A stretch of 64,000 nt of DNA from Rickettsia tillamookensis (GCF_016743795.2 NZ_CP060138.2:186001-250000); one strand, 5' to 3'. Counted from the stretch's first letter, positions 7,673 to 18,632 are shown. Notes: generated by a model from the sequence alone, not told the origin. Made by a program: numbers and translations.

Positions 7673-9772
7673 ATGAGTAAAATAAATAAACTTGAGCATA
7701 TTCGTAATATCGGTATATGTGCCCACATTGATGCCGGTAAAACCACAACTACCGAACGTATTTTATATTATACCGGTAAATCGCATAAAATAGGTGAAGT
7801 TCATGAGGGCGGTGCTACCATGGACTGGATGGAGCAGGAGCAAGAACGCGGTATAACCATTACCTCAGCTGCTACTACTTGTAGATGGCAAGATAAGATA
7901 ATTAATATTATCGATACTCCCGGACACGTTGATTTTACTATCGAAGTAGAGCGTTCGCTTCGTGTTCTTGACGGTGCGGTTGCAGTATTTGACGGTGTAG
8001 CAGGTGTTGAACCTCAGTCTGAAACGGTTTGGAGGCAAGCAGATAAATATAATGTTCCTAGAATGTGTTTTGTCAATAAAATGGACAGAATGGGAGCAGA
8101 TTTTTATAGATGCGTTGAAATGATCAAAGATCGTTTAGGAGCAAAACCGCTTGTTATTCAGTTGCCTGTAGGGATTGAAGAAAATTTTAAAGGTATAATT
8201 GATCTTGTTAAAATGAAAGCAGTGATTTGGAAAGATGAATCACTTGGTGCTGAGTATTTTGAAGAAGATATACCTGCCGATATGAAAGACAAGGCTGAAG
8301 AATATCGTGCTAAATTACTTGATATGGTTGTCGAGTTAGATGATCATGTTATGGAAAAATATTTATCAGGTGAAGAAGTAACAGAAGAAGAAATTAAAAG
8401 ATTAATCAGAAAAGGTACTATTTCAGCAGCATTTTATCCGGTTTTATGCGGTAGTGCTTTTAAAAATAAAGGAGTACAGCCTTTACTTGATGCTGTAGTA
8501 GATTTTCTACCTTCGCCTATTGATATAGGTATAGTAAAAGGTATGGAAGTAAGTACCGGTGAAGAAAAAGATTTTCCTATTTCGGTAACTGAGCCTTTTG
8601 CAGCTTTAGCATTTAAAATTATGAATGACCCGTTTGTTGGTTCATTAACTTTTATTAGAATATATTCAGGTAAAATTGCTTCAGGAACAACTGTTATTAA
8701 TACTGTAAAGAATAAAAGAGAAAAAATCGGCAGAATGCTATTAATGCATGCTAATAATCGTGAAGACGTAAAAGAAGCGTCAGCAGGCGATATAGTAGCT
8801 TTAGCAGGTCTTAAAGATACTACTACGGGTGATACGTTATCCGATATGGATAAGCAAGTAATCTTAGAAAGAATGGAATTTCCGGAGCCGGTAATTGAGC
8901 TTGCGGTAGAACCTAAATCAACAGCTGATCAAGAAAAAATGGGTCTTGCACTTTCTCGTTTGGCCGCTGAAGATCCATCATTTAGAGTTTCAACGGATCA
9001 TGAAACAGGGCAAACAGTGATAAAAGGAATGGGAGAACTCCATTTAGAAATTATCATTGATCGTATGAGAAGAGAGTTTAAGGTTGAAGCAAATATAGGA
9101 GCTCCTCAAGTAGCATATCGTGAAACTATAACAAAAGCTTGCGAAATCGATTATACCCATAAGAAACAATCCGGCGGTGCAGGACAATTTGCTCGTGTAA
9201 AAATTATTTTTGAGCCTCTAAAAGAGGTAAAAGATTTAAAAGATGAAGATAAAAATAAAACTTTTGTCTTTGAAAGTAAAATCGTCGGCGGTGCGGTGCC
9301 TAAAGAATATATACCGGGTGTTGAAAAAGGTTTAAATAATATTAGAGAAACCGGTGTTATTGCTGGTTATCCTATGATTGATTTTAAAGCGACTTTAGTT
9401 GACGGTGCGTTTCATGATGTAGATTCGAGTGTACTTGCGTTTGAAATTGCTGCAAAGGCAGCCTTTAGAGAAGGGATGCCGAAAGGTAATCCTAAATTAC
9501 TTGAACCGATTATGAAAGTTGAAGTTATCACTCCTGATGAATATATGGGTGATATTATAGGCGATTTAAATAGTCGTAGAGGGCAAATTCAAAGCATGGA
9601 TCCAAGAGGAAATGCTCAAGTAGTTACTGCGAATGTTCCTTTAGCGGAAATGTTTGGCTATGTTAATACGCTTAGGTCTTTATCTCAAGGTAGAGCTCAG
9701 TTTAGTATGACATTTTCTCATTATGATCAAGTGCCGAGTCAGGTAGCTGATATTATTAAAGCTAAAAAATAA
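7673..9772 (+). CDS. fusA: Elongation factor G
   Basis: Translocation GTPase. The 699 aa protein has G1 [13 protein letters not shown], switch regions with [11 protein letters not shown]3 DTPGHVDF and G4 NKMD, and then domains II-V, including the [11 protein letters not shown] region. It follows rpsG by 13 bp. In most bacteria tuf follows fusA; here the next gene is tRNA-Trp and then secE, a rearrangement I recall as characteristic of Rickettsia. Confidence 0.98.
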   Translation: MSKINKLEHIRNIGICAHIDAGKTTTTERILYYTGKSHKIGEVHEGGATMDWMEQEQERGITITSAATTCRWQDKIINIIDTPGHVDFTIEVERSLRVLDGAVAVFDGVAGVEPQSETVWRQADKYNVPRMCFVNKMDRMGADFYRCVEMIKDRLGAKPLVIQLPVGIEENFKGIIDLVKMKAVIWKDESLGAEYFEEDIPADMKDKAEEYRAKLLDMVVELDDHVMEKYLSGEEVTEEEIKRLIRKGTISAAFYPVLCGSAFKNKGVQPLLDAVVDFLPSPIDIGIVKGMEVSTGEEKDFPISVTEPFAALAFKIMNDPFVGSLTFIRIYSGKIASGTTVINTVKNKREKIGRMLLMHANNREDVKEASAGDIVALAGLKDTTTGDTLSDMDKQVILERMEFPEPVIELAVEPKSTADQEKMGLALSRLAAEDPSFRVSTDHETGQTVIKGMGELHLEIIIDRMRREFKVEANIGAPQVAYRETITKACEIDYTHKKQSGGAGQFARVKIIFEPLKEVKDLKDEDKNKTFVFESKIVGGAVPKEYIPGVEKGLNNIRETGVIAGYPMIDFKATLVDGAFHDVDSSVLAFEIAAKAAFREGMPKGNPKLLEPIMKVEVITPDEYMGDIIGDLNSRRGQIQSMDPRGNAQVVTANVPLAEMFGYVNTLRSLSQGRAQFSMTFSHYDQVPSQVADIIKAKK

Positions 9773-9932
9773 TTGATGGATCTAATTAGATATAATTAAT
9801 GTCATGTCTTGCAAAGGTAAATGTTGTTTTACTGTGACAACTTATAAATTAGAAGTACCGATTATTATAGTAATTTTTTAATAATAACAAATATTTTTAA
9901 TAAATTTATTGATTTTTTATTAAAAATATGAT

Positions 9933-10008
9933 AGGAGTGTAGCTCAATTGGTAGAGCGCCGGTCTCCAAAACCGGAGGTTGCGGGTTCGATGCCTGTCGC
10001 TCCTGCCA
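9933..10008 (+). tRNA. trnW: tRNA-Trp (anticodon CCA)
   Basis: Cloverleaf read by eye: acceptor AGGAGTG pairing with CGCTCCT (one G-U), D arm GCTC...GAGC, anticodon stem CCGGT/ACCGG around loop CTCCAAA with anticodon CCA at 9966-9968, T arm with GGTTCGATGCC, discriminator G and an encoded CCA end. It lies between fusA and secE, as expected for Rickettsia. Confidence 0.96.
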
Positions 10009-10078
10009 TTATAGGTTTAGAGCTTTTTTGCTATAAAATATAGAATTTTTACAAAATTTGCTTATAGAGAAAAATTTG

Positions 10079-10181
10079 AAAGAGATACTTCACCTCGAAT
10101 CGCAGCGTACATACTAGTATGTGAGAATTCCAGTGCTGGATCATTGTGTCAATTACCTCTAGAAGTAGAATTTTAAAGAAG
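10079..10181. repeat. Degenerate palindromic element upstream of secE
   Basis: The core cgcagcgtacatactagtatg followed by tgag resembles the centre of the RPE1 copies elsewhere in the window (for example gcagcgtatacttaatacgtg then ag near 18890). The outer arms are only weakly complementary. It provides an in-frame GTG at 10146 that falsely extends secE. Confidence 0.45.
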
Positions 10182-10205
10182 TCTAATAAATTACCTAACA
10201 AAAAT

Positions 10206-10406
10206 ATGTTTAAAGAATATAAAATTTATAAGTTTTTTGAACAAGTTAAACAAGAAACTTATAAGGTAGTTTGGCCAACTAGAAAAGAGCTTGTTGCTTC
10301 AACATTAGTAGTAGTAGTAGCAGTTTTTATTTTTAGCCTAATTTGTTTGGTACTTGATTATAGTATACATAACATAATGCAGCTTTTGCTTAATATCGGC
10401 AAATAG
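10206..10406 (+). CDS. secE: Preprotein translocase subunit SecE
   Basis: Essential small subunit of the SecYEG channel in the inner membrane. From the ATG at 10206 the protein is 66 aa: [17 protein letters not shown], the conserved amphipathic [11 protein letters not shown], then a single transmembrane helix [16 protein letters not shown]. The frame stays open back to a GTG at 10146, but those 20 codons lie in a repeat, so the shorter start is preferred. nusG follows after 15 bp. Confidence 0.95.
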
Positions 10407-10421
10407 TATAAGGAATAAATT

Positions 10422-11000
10422 GTGACAGAACAGAGTATAGATAATATATTGCCTTCTTCTGAAAAAAATGTAAAGCAGTGGTATGTAGTACATACGGCAT
10501 CAGGAGCAGAGAAACGCATTAAAGAAGATATGCTTAGAAGAATCTCTAAACAGAAAATGACGGATTTTTTTGAAGATATATTAATACCTGTTTTTGGAGT
10601 TTCTGAAGTTAAACGCGGTAAAAATGTCAAGGTAGAAAAAAAATTAATGCCGAGTTATATCTTGATAAAGATGAATATGACTGATAAATCTTGGCATTTA
10701 GTGAAAAATATACCTGGTGTAACCGGCTTTTTAGGAAGCAAAACTACGCCAAAAGCTCTTACAGAAAGCGAAATACAAAATATTTTTAATAATTTAGAAG
10801 CAGAAGCTAAAGAAGCAAAGAATTCTAAATTGTATGAAGTTGGTGAAATAGTGACTGTTACAGACGGTCCTTTTGAAACTTTCATGGGTACAGTAGAAGA
10901 AATAGATCAAGAAAAAAATAGGTTAAAAGTTTCAGTATCAATATTTGGTAAAGCAACTCCAATAGAACTAAATTTTAACCAAGTAAAGAAAAATGATTAA
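10422..11000 (+). CDS. nusG: Transcription termination/antitermination protein NusG
   Basis: RNA polymerase-associated factor linking transcription to translation and Rho. The 192 aa protein has the NGN domain with [19 protein letters not shown] and PGVTGFLG, followed by the KOW motif [20 protein letters not shown]. The start is GTG at 10422 with AAGGA upstream. Standard secE-nusG pair, directly upstream of rplK. Confidence 0.97.
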   Translation: MTEQSIDNILPSSEKNVKQWYVVHTASGAEKRIKEDMLRRISKQKMTDFFEDILIPVFGVSEVKRGKNVKVEKKLMPSYILIKMNMTDKSWHLVKNIPGVTGFLGSKTTPKALTESEIQNIFNNLEAEAKEAKNSKLYEVGEIVTVTDGPFETFMGTVEEIDQEKNRLKVSVSIFGKATPIELNFNQVKKND

Positions 11001-11098
11001 AGGTAGTTAGATTTTTATACTAATCAGTATATTGTTGCTATTAGCCTAACCAGCACAACTTATAAAACACTTGTTTTTTTAAGATATATTTTATTTTA

Positions 11099-11122
11099 GA
11101 TTCCTGCTTTCGCAGGAATGAC
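11099..11122. repeat. Short palindrome (ttcctgctttcgcaggaa)
   Basis: Palindromic ttcctgctttcgcaggaatg then ac in the nusG-rplK gap. The same unit bounds the longer repeat at 43345-43450, so this looks like a solo end of that element. Confidence 0.6.
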
Positions 11123-11168
11123 AAGTTTATACACTATTAATTTAAGAGAAAAATAAGGATATTTATAA

Positions 11169-11606
11169 ATGTCTCAGAAAGCAATAAAAGGGTATATTAA
11201 CTTGATAATTCCGGCAGGCGGAGCCACTCCTGCTCCTCCTATAGGACCGGCCCTTGGGCAAAGAAAAGTTAATATTAAAACATTTTGTGATGAATTTAAT
11301 AATAGTACAAAAGATAAGGAAAAAGGAGTACCTTTGCCGACTTTAATTACTGTTTATGAAGATAGTAGTTTTTCTTTTAAAATAAAAACTCCTCCTGCCT
11401 CTTATTTTTTAAAGAAATATGCTAAAATTACTAAAGGTTCTAGTGCTACTAAGAAAGAAGCCGTAGTAGGTAAAGTTACTATGGATGATTGTCGTGAAAT
11501 TGCAAAGTTAAAAATGCCTGATTTAAATACAAAAGATATTGAAGCAGCAACAAAAATTATTTGTGGTAGTGCTGCATCTATGGGACTTGAAGTGGTAGGG
11601 AATTAA
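11169..11606 (+). CDS. rplK: 50S ribosomal protein L11
   Basis: Protein of the GTPase-associated centre. 145 aa; the N-terminal domain carries [15 protein letters not shown] and the C-terminal rRNA-binding domain carries [13 protein letters not shown] and [13 protein letters not shown]. The ATG at 11169 follows AAGGA. It begins the rplK-rplA-rplJ-rplL block. Confidence 0.98.
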   Translation: MSQKAIKGYINLIIPAGGATPAPPIGPALGQRKVNIKTFCDEFNNSTKDKEKGVPLPTLITVYEDSSFSFKIKTPPASYFLKKYAKITKGSSATKKEAVVGKVTMDDCREIAKLKMPDLNTKDIEAATKIICGSAASMGLEVVGN

Positions 11607-11611
11607 TTATT

Positions 11612-12331
11612 ATGTCAAATAAGAAAGATGTTGCCGTAAAAATTAGCGGCGGTAAAAAAATAAGAGAAGCTAGAGAAAAAGTAAAATCAGATAGTTTATA
11701 TAACTTAACAAATGCAGTTGAACGATTAAAATCAGCATCATATGTTAAATTTGATCCAACCTTAGAAATAGTTATGAAGCTTGGAATTGATCCTAGGCAT
11801 TCCGATCAAATGGTACGTGGTGTAGTTAATTTACCTGCCGGTACAGGTAAAACCGTAAGAGTTGCCGTTATTTGTAAAGAAGAAAGAGAAGAAGAAGCTA
11901 AAAGTGCCGGGGCAGATTTAGTAGGTTCAACAAATATTATTGATGAAATTAAAGCAGGGAAAATTAATTTCGATGTATGTATAGCTACTCCCGATATGAT
12001 GGCAGCTATAGGTTCAGTTGCAAGAATTTTAGGACCAAAAGGTTTAATGCCTAACCCTAAACTTGGCACCGTAACTTTAGATATTAAAAATGCTATTAAA
12101 AATGCTAAAAGCGGTCAGGTAGAATATAGAGCAGAGAAAGCAGGTATAATTCATGCAGGGCTTGGAAAATTATCTTTTTCAGACCAAGATTTATTAAAAA
12201 ATTTAAATGCGTTTATTGAGGCAGTAGTTAAAGCGAAACCTGCTGGATTAAAAGGAAGTTATTTAAAAGCAATGTATTTATCTTCTACTATGGGAGCATC
12301 GGTACAAATAGATTTAACTAGTATAGCATAA
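11612..12331 (+). CDS. rplA: 50S ribosomal protein L1
   Basis: L1-stalk protein and, in many bacteria, the translational repressor of its own operon. The 239 aa protein contains [37 protein letters not shown] and the C-terminal [16 protein letters not shown]. It starts five bases after the rplK stop, so the two are probably translationally coupled. Confidence 0.98.
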   Translation: MSNKKDVAVKISGGKKIREAREKVKSDSLYNLTNAVERLKSASYVKFDPTLEIVMKLGIDPRHSDQMVRGVVNLPAGTGKTVRVAVICKEEREEEAKSAGADLVGSTNIIDEIKAGKINFDVCIATPDMMAAIGSVARILGPKGLMPNPKLGTVTLDIKNAIKNAKSGQVEYRAEKAGIIHAGLGKLSFSDQDLLKNLNAFIEAVVKAKPAGLKGSYLKAMYLSSTMGASVQIDLTSIA

Positions 12332-12441
12332 TTTTTATAGCCGTTTAACGGTAGTATAGTAATAATAAAAAAGCTTTGTTATTTTAAGCATTTGTATCAG
12401 TTTAAATATATTAAACTGTGTTATAAAAGGAGAATTAAAAG

Positions 12442-12951
12442 GTGTTAAGATCAGAAAAACCGGTAGCAGTAGAGGATATTGTAAATATTTATAAAGAATC
12501 GCCCTCCGTAATTATTACTCATTATCATGGGTTAACCGTTAGTCAAGTGAGTTCACTTAGAGAATCACTTAAATCTAAAGAAGCAGGTTTTAAAGTAGTT
12601 AAAAATACTTTAGCAAAAATAGCTGCAAATCAAACAGGGCTTGATAGTATTGCTAATTTATTTGCAGGTCCTACTGCTATTGTTTATTCTAAAGAACCGG
12701 TTGAGATGGCAAAATTAGTAGTTAATTTTGCTAAGGCTAATGATAATCTTAAGATTATTGGTGGAATAGTCGATAATCACGTATTAGATGAACATTCAAT
12801 AAAAGAACTTTCTAAGCTACCTTCACTTAATGAGCTTAGAGGTAAAATTGTTGGGTTATTACAAGCACCGGCTACTAAGGTTGTAGGTGTTTTACAAGCC
12901 CCGTCTTCGAGTATGGCGAGAGTAATACAAGCACATGCTAGTAAAAATTAA
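12442..12951 (+). CDS. rplJ: 50S ribosomal protein L10
   Basis: Stalk-base protein that binds L7/L12 dimers. The 169 aa protein has [27 protein letters not shown] and a C-terminal helix [20 protein letters not shown]. The start is GTG at 12442 with AAAGGAG upstream. The 110 bp before it contain short inverted repeats (ccgtttaacgg) that could form the leader structure through which L10 often controls its own synthesis, but no known leader motif is obvious. Confidence 0.97.
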   Translation: MLRSEKPVAVEDIVNIYKESPSVIITHYHGLTVSQVSSLRESLKSKEAGFKVVKNTLAKIAANQTGLDSIANLFAGPTAIVYSKEPVEMAKLVVNFAKANDNLKIIGGIVDNHVLDEHSIKELSKLPSLNELRGKIVGLLQAPATKVVGVLQAPSSSMARVIQAHASKN

Positions 12952-12959
12952 CTTAAAGG

Positions 12960-13110
12960 TTACTGCACTAGGGATTTTAATTGATAATTAAAGAGCTTTT
13001 ATAGTGAAAATTAATAAGGTTTTTTATAGGAGATTGTTCTTATTTAAAAAAAATCTTATAATTTGCAACAAAAAAGAATTTAATTAACTTTGAAATACCT
13101 GATGCAGTAA
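12960..13110 (+). repeat. R4 element copy A (rplJ-rplL gap)
   Basis: Ends ttactgcactaggg and, inverted, ttactgcatcaggt. The core has attaataaggttttttatagg and aaaaaatcttataattt, shared with the other R4 copies. It fills most of the rplJ-rplL gap. Confidence 0.65.
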
Positions 13111-13145
13111 TCTCTCAATATAAAAAAAGTAAAAAGGAAAAAATT

Positions 13146-13523
13146 ATGGCAGATTTAGCTAAAATTGAAGAACAATTATCATCATTAACATTAATGCAAG
13201 CAGCTGAGCTTGTGAAAATGCTAGAAGAAAAATGGGGTGTATCTGCAGCAGCTCCTGTAGCTGTAGCAGCTGCTGGTGCAGCAGCTCCTGCAGCTGAAGC
13301 AGCTGCTGAAAAAACTGAGTTTGAAATAGTTTTAATGGCTGCAGGTGATAAGAAAGTTGAAGTAATTAAAGTCGTAAAAGATATTACGGGTCTTGGTTTA
13401 ATTGAAGCTAAGAAATTAGTTGATGAAGCTCCAAAGCCTATGAAAAGCAATGTGAAAAAAGCAGAAGCTGAAGAAATCAAAGGTAAGTTAGAAGCTGCTG
13501 GAGCAAAAGTTGAATTAAAATAA
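13146..13523 (+). CDS. rplL: 50S ribosomal protein L7/L12
   Basis: Flexible stalk protein that recruits translation GTPases. 125 aa with an N-terminal dimerisation helix ([20 protein letters not shown]), an Ala/Pro hinge ([20 protein letters not shown]) and the C-terminal domain with [28 protein letters not shown] precedes the ATG. Confidence 0.98.
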   Translation: MADLAKIEEQLSSLTLMQAAELVKMLEEKWGVSAAAPVAVAAAGAAAPAAEAAAEKTEFEIVLMAAGDKKVEVIKVVKDITGLGLIEAKKLVDEAPKPMKSNVKKAEAEEIKGKLEAAGAKVELK

Positions 13524-13533
13524 TTATTTCTGC

Positions 13534-13696
13534 ACTAGGTTCTGTAAAGAAAAATTAAATTATTCGTATTATTAGATATTTTTAAGTAAAAATTAATAAG
13601 ATTCTTGTTGGAACAGTTATCTTTATTCCAAAAAAAACTTATAATTTTCAATCGAAAACAACTAAATATAGATTAATTTTTTTTACAGGACCTAGT
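13534..13696 (+). repeat. R4 element copy B, with clear terminal inverted repeats
   Basis: 163 bp. The left end actaggttctgtaaagaaaa and the inverted right end actaggtcctgtaaaaaaaa match closely. The core carries aaaaattaataagattcttg and cttataatttt. It starts ten bases after the rplL stop and is the best preserved of the cluster. Confidence 0.75.
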
Positions 13697-13753
13697 ATTT
13701 TTTGTATTACATGATAAAATATTTTATAGCTTTAAATTAACTTCTTAAAATCT

Positions 13754-13797
13754 AAAAAGCCTTATTTTAGTAATTAAATTTGAATAAGGCTTTTTTG
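13754..13797 (+). terminator. Intrinsic terminator between rplL and rpoB
   Basis: Stem AAAAAGCCTTATT / AATAAGGCTTTTTT around a 16-base loop, with the right arm running into a T tract. This has the form of a Rho-independent terminator for the ribosomal protein operon or an attenuator reducing flow into rpoBC. No comparable hairpin was noticed elsewhere in the super-cluster. Confidence 0.65.
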
Positions 13798-13799
13798 TT

Positions 13800-13915
13800 T
13801 AAAAATTATTTTAAAGCTAATGTAAGTTATTTTTTTGAAATAGGTTAAAACTATTACATTGAAAATCTTATTGATTAAAATAATTTTGTTAACGTACCAT
13901 ACGTCTAGAAATTTA
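13800..13915 (-). repeat. R4 element copy C, inverted and degenerate
   Basis: Reverse complement of this stretch gives attttaatcaataagatttt and acctatttcaaaaaaataac, matching the R4 core. The end nearest 13915 (ctagaaat) is a weak terminal match; the other end is unclear, so the boundaries are approximate. Confidence 0.5.
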
Positions 13916-13930
13916 AATTATTAAAATTTT

Positions 13931-14080
13931 CTAGGTTCTGTGAACATTTATAATTGATTTTTAATGAAAATTAATGAGATTTTTGAAGGAATAATACCTA
14001 ATTTTAAAAAAATCTTATAATTTTTTGTAACAAACAAATAACCAAAATCAAATCTTTTTGGAAATGTTCGCAGAGCCTAC
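13931..14080 (+). repeat. R4 element copy D
   Basis: Left end ctaggttctgtgaacattta, inverted right end gtaggctctgcgaacatttc. The core contains aaaattaatgagatttttga and aaaaaatcttataattttt. Very close to copy G at 62.7 kb, including aaccaaaatcaaatcttttt near the right end. Confidence 0.72.
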
Positions 14081-14119
14081 ACAAGATCTAAATAGGAAAC
14101 TTACTAGGTTTCTTTAATT

Positions 14120-14261
14120 TAAGTTCTATGTAAAAAAATTTAAAACAGTATATTTTTATTTTACTGCAAATTATAAGCATTTTATTGAAATAGGTAGCTA
14201 TTCCAATAAAAATTTTACTGTTTAAAATATAAATAATTTAAATTTTATATACAGAACCTAG
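14120..14261 (-). repeat. R4 element copy E, inverted
   Basis: Read on the minus strand: cctaggttctgtatataaaa, then attttta, ttggaatagctacctatttc and cttataatttgcag, matching the R4 core. The opposite end, agttctatgtaaaaaaattt, is a degenerate terminal inverted repeat. It shares the junction ccta at about 14258 with copy F. Confidence 0.6.
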
Positions 14262-14425
14262 GTTTTGAACACTTTTGATTAATGATTATAATTAGGAGAT
14301 ATTTTTAAGCAAAAATTAATAAGATTTTTGAGAGGAGAGTTTATTACTATTTCAAAAAAACTTATGATTTACAGCTAAAAAGAGCCATAATTATGATTAT
14401 TCTATTAAAAATGCATAGGACCTAA
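14258..14425 (+). repeat. R4 element copy F, just upstream of rpoB
   Basis: Left end ctaggttttgaacacttttg; inverted right end taggtcctatgcattttt. The core contains aaaaattaataagatttttg, atttcaaaaaaacttatg. It ends about 40 bases before the rpoB start, so any rpoB-proximal promoter lies in or next to it. Confidence 0.65.
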
Positions 14426-14467
14426 TCACTTCAATACGGGCAGTAATTTTATCAGTCAGGAGATTAT

Positions 14468-17400
14468 ATGGTTTCATTAAGGGATAATATAGAAGCACAA
14501 CCCTTGTCACATAATAGAAGAATAAGAAAAAATTTCGGTCACATAAATTTAGTAGCAGATATACCAAATTTAATTGAAATTCAAAAAAATTCATATGAAA
14601 AAAACTTTCTACAGTTAAATATTAAAGATTCTGAAAGAAAAAATAAAGGTTTACAATCTATATTAAACTCAATTTTTCCTATTTCAGATTCCTCCAATAT
14701 TGCTAATTTAGAATTTGTAAAATATGAATTCGATACTCCAAAATATGATGTAGAAGAGTGCAGTCAAAGAAGTTTAAGTTATGCTGCTCCTCTTAAAGTT
14801 ACTTTAAGATTAAGTATTTGGGATATAGATGAGGATACCGGTACTAGAGAAATTAAAGGGATTAAAGAGCAAGAAGTATATATGGGTGATATCCCATTAA
14901 TGACTAAAAACGGTACTTTTATCATTAATGGTACAGAAAGAGTAGTCGTATCGCAAATGCATCGCTCACCTGGCGTATTCTTTTATCATGATGAAGGAAA
15001 AGTCCACTCTTCTGGCAAGCTTTTATATTCTGCTCGTGTTATTCCATATAGAGGGTCTTGGCTTGATTTAGAATTCGACGCTAAAGATGTTATTTATTTC
15101 AGGATTGATAGAAAAAGAAAGCTTTATGCGACTACTTTGCTTAGAGCTATAGGTATGAGTACTGAAGAAATTATAAAATTTTATTATAATTCAGTAACTT
15201 ATAAGCTTGTTAAAAATAAAGGTTGGGCGGTTAAATTTATACCGCAGCATATTACTGCTCATCGTTTAACAAGTGATTTAGTAGATGCAGATACCGGAAA
15301 TGTTTTACTGAAAGCAGGGCAAAAAATTACTCCGCGTTTAGCTAAAAAATATTTTGGGGAAGGGCTTAATAATATTTTAGTAGCTCATGAAACTTTAATC
15401 GGCAAATATCTATCCGAAGATTTAAGAGATCCTGCAAGTGATGAAGTATTAGCAAAAATCGGTGAAATGATAACTAGCGATATGCTAAATGTTATTAATG
15501 ATCTTAAAATTAAAAATGTTAATGTATTAGTAATCAATCCTCAATCCGGTCCATATATAAGAAATACCTTATTTGCTGATAAGAATCAGGACCGTGAGGC
15601 AGCATTATGTGACATTTTTAGAGTTTTAAGACCCGGCGAACCCGCTAATATCGAAGCGGCTGAAAGCCTGTTTTATAATTTATTCTTTGATGCGGAAAGA
15701 TATGATCTTTCAGAAGTCGGACGAATAAAAATGAATTCTAGGTTAGAGCTGAATATTTCTGAAGAAGTTACGGTTTTAACAATTGATGATATTAAAAATA
15801 TCGTAAGAGTTTTAGTAGAGTTTAAAGACGGTAAAGGTATCATAGACGATATTGATCATTTAGGTAATAGAAGGGTTAGATCAGTAGGTGAATTGATAGA
15901 AAATCAATTTAGAATAGGTCTAGTCCGAATGGAAAAGTCGGTAATTGAAAGGATGTCGGCAAGTGATGTTGATACCGTAATGCCTCATGATTTAGTAAAT
16001 TCCAAGATTTTAGTTTCAGTCGTAAAAGAATTTTTTAGTACCTCCCAATTATCCCAATTTATGGATCAAACAAATCCATTATCGGAAATAACCCATAAAA
16101 GAAGGCTATCAGCACTTGGTCCTGGAGGTCTTAGCCGAGATCGAGCAGGTTTTGAGGTACGTGACGTACATCCGACTCATTACGGTCGAATTTGTCCTAT
16201 TGAAACACCTGAAGGTCAGAATATCGGGTTAATTAACTCTATGGCTACTTATGCTAGGATAAATAAACACGGTTTTATAGAGAGTCCATATAGAAGAGTT
16301 AAAGATGGGCATGTAACTGATGAAGTGGTATATCTTTCTGCTATTGAAGAAGGTAAATACAAAATCGGACAAGCAAATTCTAAAGTTGGTAAAGACGGGA
16401 AACTGCAAGGAGAGTTTATTAATTGCCGAGTTGAAGGCGGTAATTTTGTAATGGTAGAACCGGATGAGGTAGATTTTATTGATGTGACTCCTATGCAGGT
16501 AGTATCGGTTGCGGCTTCTCTTATACCTTTCTTAGAAAACGATGATGCTAACCGTGCTTTGATGGGTTCAAACATGCAAAGACAAGCCGTTCCTTTAATT
16601 AAAACGGATGCACCTTTTGTAGGTACTGGAGTTGAAGGGGTAGTAGCTAAAGATTCCGGAGCGTCAGTACTTGCATTACATGACGGTATTGTTGAGCAGG
16701 TAGATTCAAATAGAATAGTGATTAGAACTCTAGAACAAAAAGCCAGCGGTTCTCCTTCTGTTGATATTTATAACTTACTAAAATTCCAAAAATCCAATCA
16801 TAATACTTGTATAAATCAAAAGCCTTTAGTTAAGGTCGGTCATTACGTTAAGAAAAACGATATTATAGCTGACGGTCCTAGTACGGATAACGGTGAAATT
16901 GCTTTAGGTAGAAACGTGCTTGTGGCTTTCTTACCTTGGAATGGTTATAATTTTGAAGATTCAATTTTAATATCCGAACGTATAGTAAAGGAGGATGTAT
17001 TTACATCGATTCATATTGAAGAGTTTGAAGTAATAGCTAGAGATACACGCCTTGGTCCTGAAGAAATTACCCGTGATATACCGAATGTAAGTGAAGAAGC
17101 GTTACGTCATCTTGATGAGGTCGGAATAATTTACGTAGGTGCAGAAGTAAAAGCCGGTGATATTTTAGTCGGAAAAGTAACGCCGAAAAGTGAATCGCCT
17201 ATTACTCCTGAAGAGAAGCTACTACGTGCTATTTTCGGGGAAAAAGCTTTTGACGTAAAAGATTCATCGCTGCATGTACCTTCCGGAGTTAGCGGAACTG
17301 TAGTAGAAGTAAGGGTATTTTCTCGTAGGGGTGTAGAAAAAGACCAGCGAGCTATTGCTATCGAAAAACAACAAATTGAAAAATTAGCAAAAGACAGAGA

Positions 17401-18589
17401 CGATGAATTAGAAATTATTGAGCATTTTGTGTTTAGTTGGCTTGAAAAGCTTTTAATAGGGCAGGTGATTGTTAACGGTCCTAAGCAAATAAAAGCCGGA
17501 CAAACAATTACTAGTGAAACGCTAAAAAGCTTATCTAAAGGGCAATTTTGGCAGCTTACCGTGGAAGATGCAAATGTAATGAATGAAATAGAGCAGATAA
17601 AGACTCATTATGATGAGAAAAAAAATGCTCTTGATAAAAGATTTGCTACTAAAGTGGAGAAGCTGCAAAGCGGGGATGATTTACCTCAGGGGGCTTTAAA
17701 AGTAGTAAAAGTATTTATTGCAACTAAGCATAAATTACAACCAGGTGATAAGATGGCAGGAAGACACGGTAATAAAGGTGTTATTTCACGTATTGTACCT
17801 GAAGAGGATATGCCGTTTTTAGAAAATGGAAGAGTAGTGGATATTGTTCTTAATCCGCTTGGTCTTCCGTCTCGTATGAATATAGGGCAGATTCTAGAGA
17901 CGCATCTTGGGTGGGCATCAATAAATTTAGCACAAAAAATATCCGAATTAGTCAAGGAATATCAAAATAAACAGGTCGGTATTGAGCAGATTAAGAAATT
18001 CTTAATTGAACTGTATGGAGAAGATATTAATTCTATACTTGAAAGATCGGAAGAGGAGATTATCTCTTTCTGTAAGAAAGTAAGTAAAGGCGTACATTTT
18101 GCAACGCCTGTATTTGACGGAGCAAAAGTTCAGGACGTTAAAGATATGCTAAAGCTTGCCGGTCAAGATCCTTCAGGACAAGTAAAATTAATTGATGGTA
18201 GAACCGGTGAATATTTTGACCGTCTAGTAACCGTTGGACAGAAATATTTGCTGAAGCTGCATCACTTAGTCGATAATAAAATTCACTCTCGTTCTATAGG
18301 ACCTTATAGCTTAGTAACGCAGCAACCGCTTGGAGGTAAGTCTCATTTCGGTGGACAGCGTTTCGGAGAAATGGAATGCTGGGCTTTACAAGCTTACGGT
18401 GCTGCTTATACGCTACAGGAAATGTTAACGGTTAAGTCGGATGACGTAAACGGTAGGATCAAAACTTATGATTCTATAGTACGCGGTGAAAATAATTTTG
18501 AATCAGGTATTCCTGAGTCATTTAACGTTATGATAAAAGAGTTTAGATCTTTATGTCTTAACGTAAAGCTTGAAGTGACTTCGAGCTAA
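14468..18589 (+). CDS. rpoB: DNA-directed RNA polymerase beta subunit
   Basis: 1373 aa beta subunit. The rifampicin-binding cluster (residues about 522-550) reads [20 protein letters not shown] and RLSALGPGG, with no change at the positions most often mutated in resistant E. coli (Asp516, His526, Ser531 equivalents). Later, residue 973 (codon TTA at 17384-17386, context [11 protein letters not shown]) is Leu; Phe at this position is what I recall for rifampicin-susceptible rickettsiae. The C-terminal part with [19 protein letters not shown] is complete. AGGAGA lies four bases before the ATG. A 404 bp repeat-filled gap separates it from rpoC. Confidence 0.98.
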   Translation: MVSLRDNIEAQPLSHNRRIRKNFGHINLVADIPNLIEIQKNSYEKNFLQLNIKDSERKNKGLQSILNSIFPISDSSNIANLEFVKYEFDTPKYDVEECSQRSLSYAAPLKVTLRLSIWDIDEDTGTREIKGIKEQEVYMGDIPLMTKNGTFIINGTERVVVSQMHRSPGVFFYHDEGKVHSSGKLLYSARVIPYRGSWLDLEFDAKDVIYFRIDRKRKLYATTLLRAIGMSTEEIIKFYYNSVTYKLVKNKGWAVKFIPQHITAHRLTSDLVDADTGNVLLKAGQKITPRLAKKYFGEGLNNILVAHETLIGKYLSEDLRDPASDEVLAKIGEMITSDMLNVINDLKIKNVNVLVINPQSGPYIRNTLFADKNQDREAALCDIFRVLRPGEPANIEAAESLFYNLFFDAERYDLSEVGRIKMNSRLELNISEEVTVLTIDDIKNIVRVLVEFKDGKGIIDDIDHLGNRRVRSVGELIENQFRIGLVRMEKSVIERMSASDVDTVMPHDLVNSKILVSVVKEFFSTSQLSQFMDQTNPLSEITHKRRLSALGPGGLSRDRAGFEVRDVHPTHYGRICPIETPEGQNIGLINSMATYARINKHGFIESPYRRVKDGHVTDEVVYLSAIEEGKYKIGQANSKVGKDGKLQGEFINCRVEGGNFVMVEPDEVDFIDVTPMQVVSVAASLIPFLENDDANRALMGSNMQRQAVPLIKTDAPFVGTGVEGVVAKDSGASVLALHDGIVEQVDSNRIVIRTLEQKASGSPSVDIYNLLKFQKSNHNTCINQKPLVKVGHYVKKNDIIADGPSTDNGEIALGRNVLVAFLPWNGYNFEDSILISERIVKEDVFTSIHIEEFEVIARDTRLGPEEITRDIPNVSEEALRHLDEVGIIYVGAEVKAGDILVGKVTPKSESPITPEEKLLRAIFGEKAFDVKDSSLHVPSGVSGTVVEVRVFSRRGVEKDQRAIAIEKQQIEKLAKDRDDELEIIEHFVFSWLEKLLIGQVIVNGPKQIKAGQTITSETLKSLSKGQFWQLTVEDANVMNEIEQIKTHYDEKKNALDKRFATKVEKLQSGDDLPQGALKVVKVFIATKHKLQPGDKMAGRHGNKGVISRIVPEEDMPFLENGRVVDIVLNPLGLPSRMNIGQILETHLGWASINLAQKISELVKEYQNKQVGIEQIKKFLIELYGEDINSILERSEEEIISFCKKVSKGVHFATPVFDGAKVQDVKDMLKLAGQDPSGQVKLIDGRTGEYFDRLVTVGQKYLLKLHHLVDNKIHSRSIGPYSLVTQQPLGGKSHFGGQRFGEMECWALQAYGAAYTLQEMLTVKSDDVNGRIKTYDSIVRGENNFESGIPESFNVMIKEFRSLCLNVKLEVTSS

Positions 18590-18632
18590 GCAAGACGAGT
18601 CATTTCCGTACGTACATGGTATTGGCTTTATC

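Noticed and set aside
9773..9932. Possible tuf remnant after fusA
   Set aside because: Only A/T-rich non-coding DNA is seen; no EF-Tu motifs in any frame.
13115..13480. 121-codon minus-strand ORF over rplL
   Set aside because: Antisense shadow of the Ala-rich rplL sequence.
12960..14425. Repeat cluster as a CRISPR array
   Set aside because: Units are about 150 bp, vary in orientation, have inverted ends and no regular unique spacers; no cas genes nearby.
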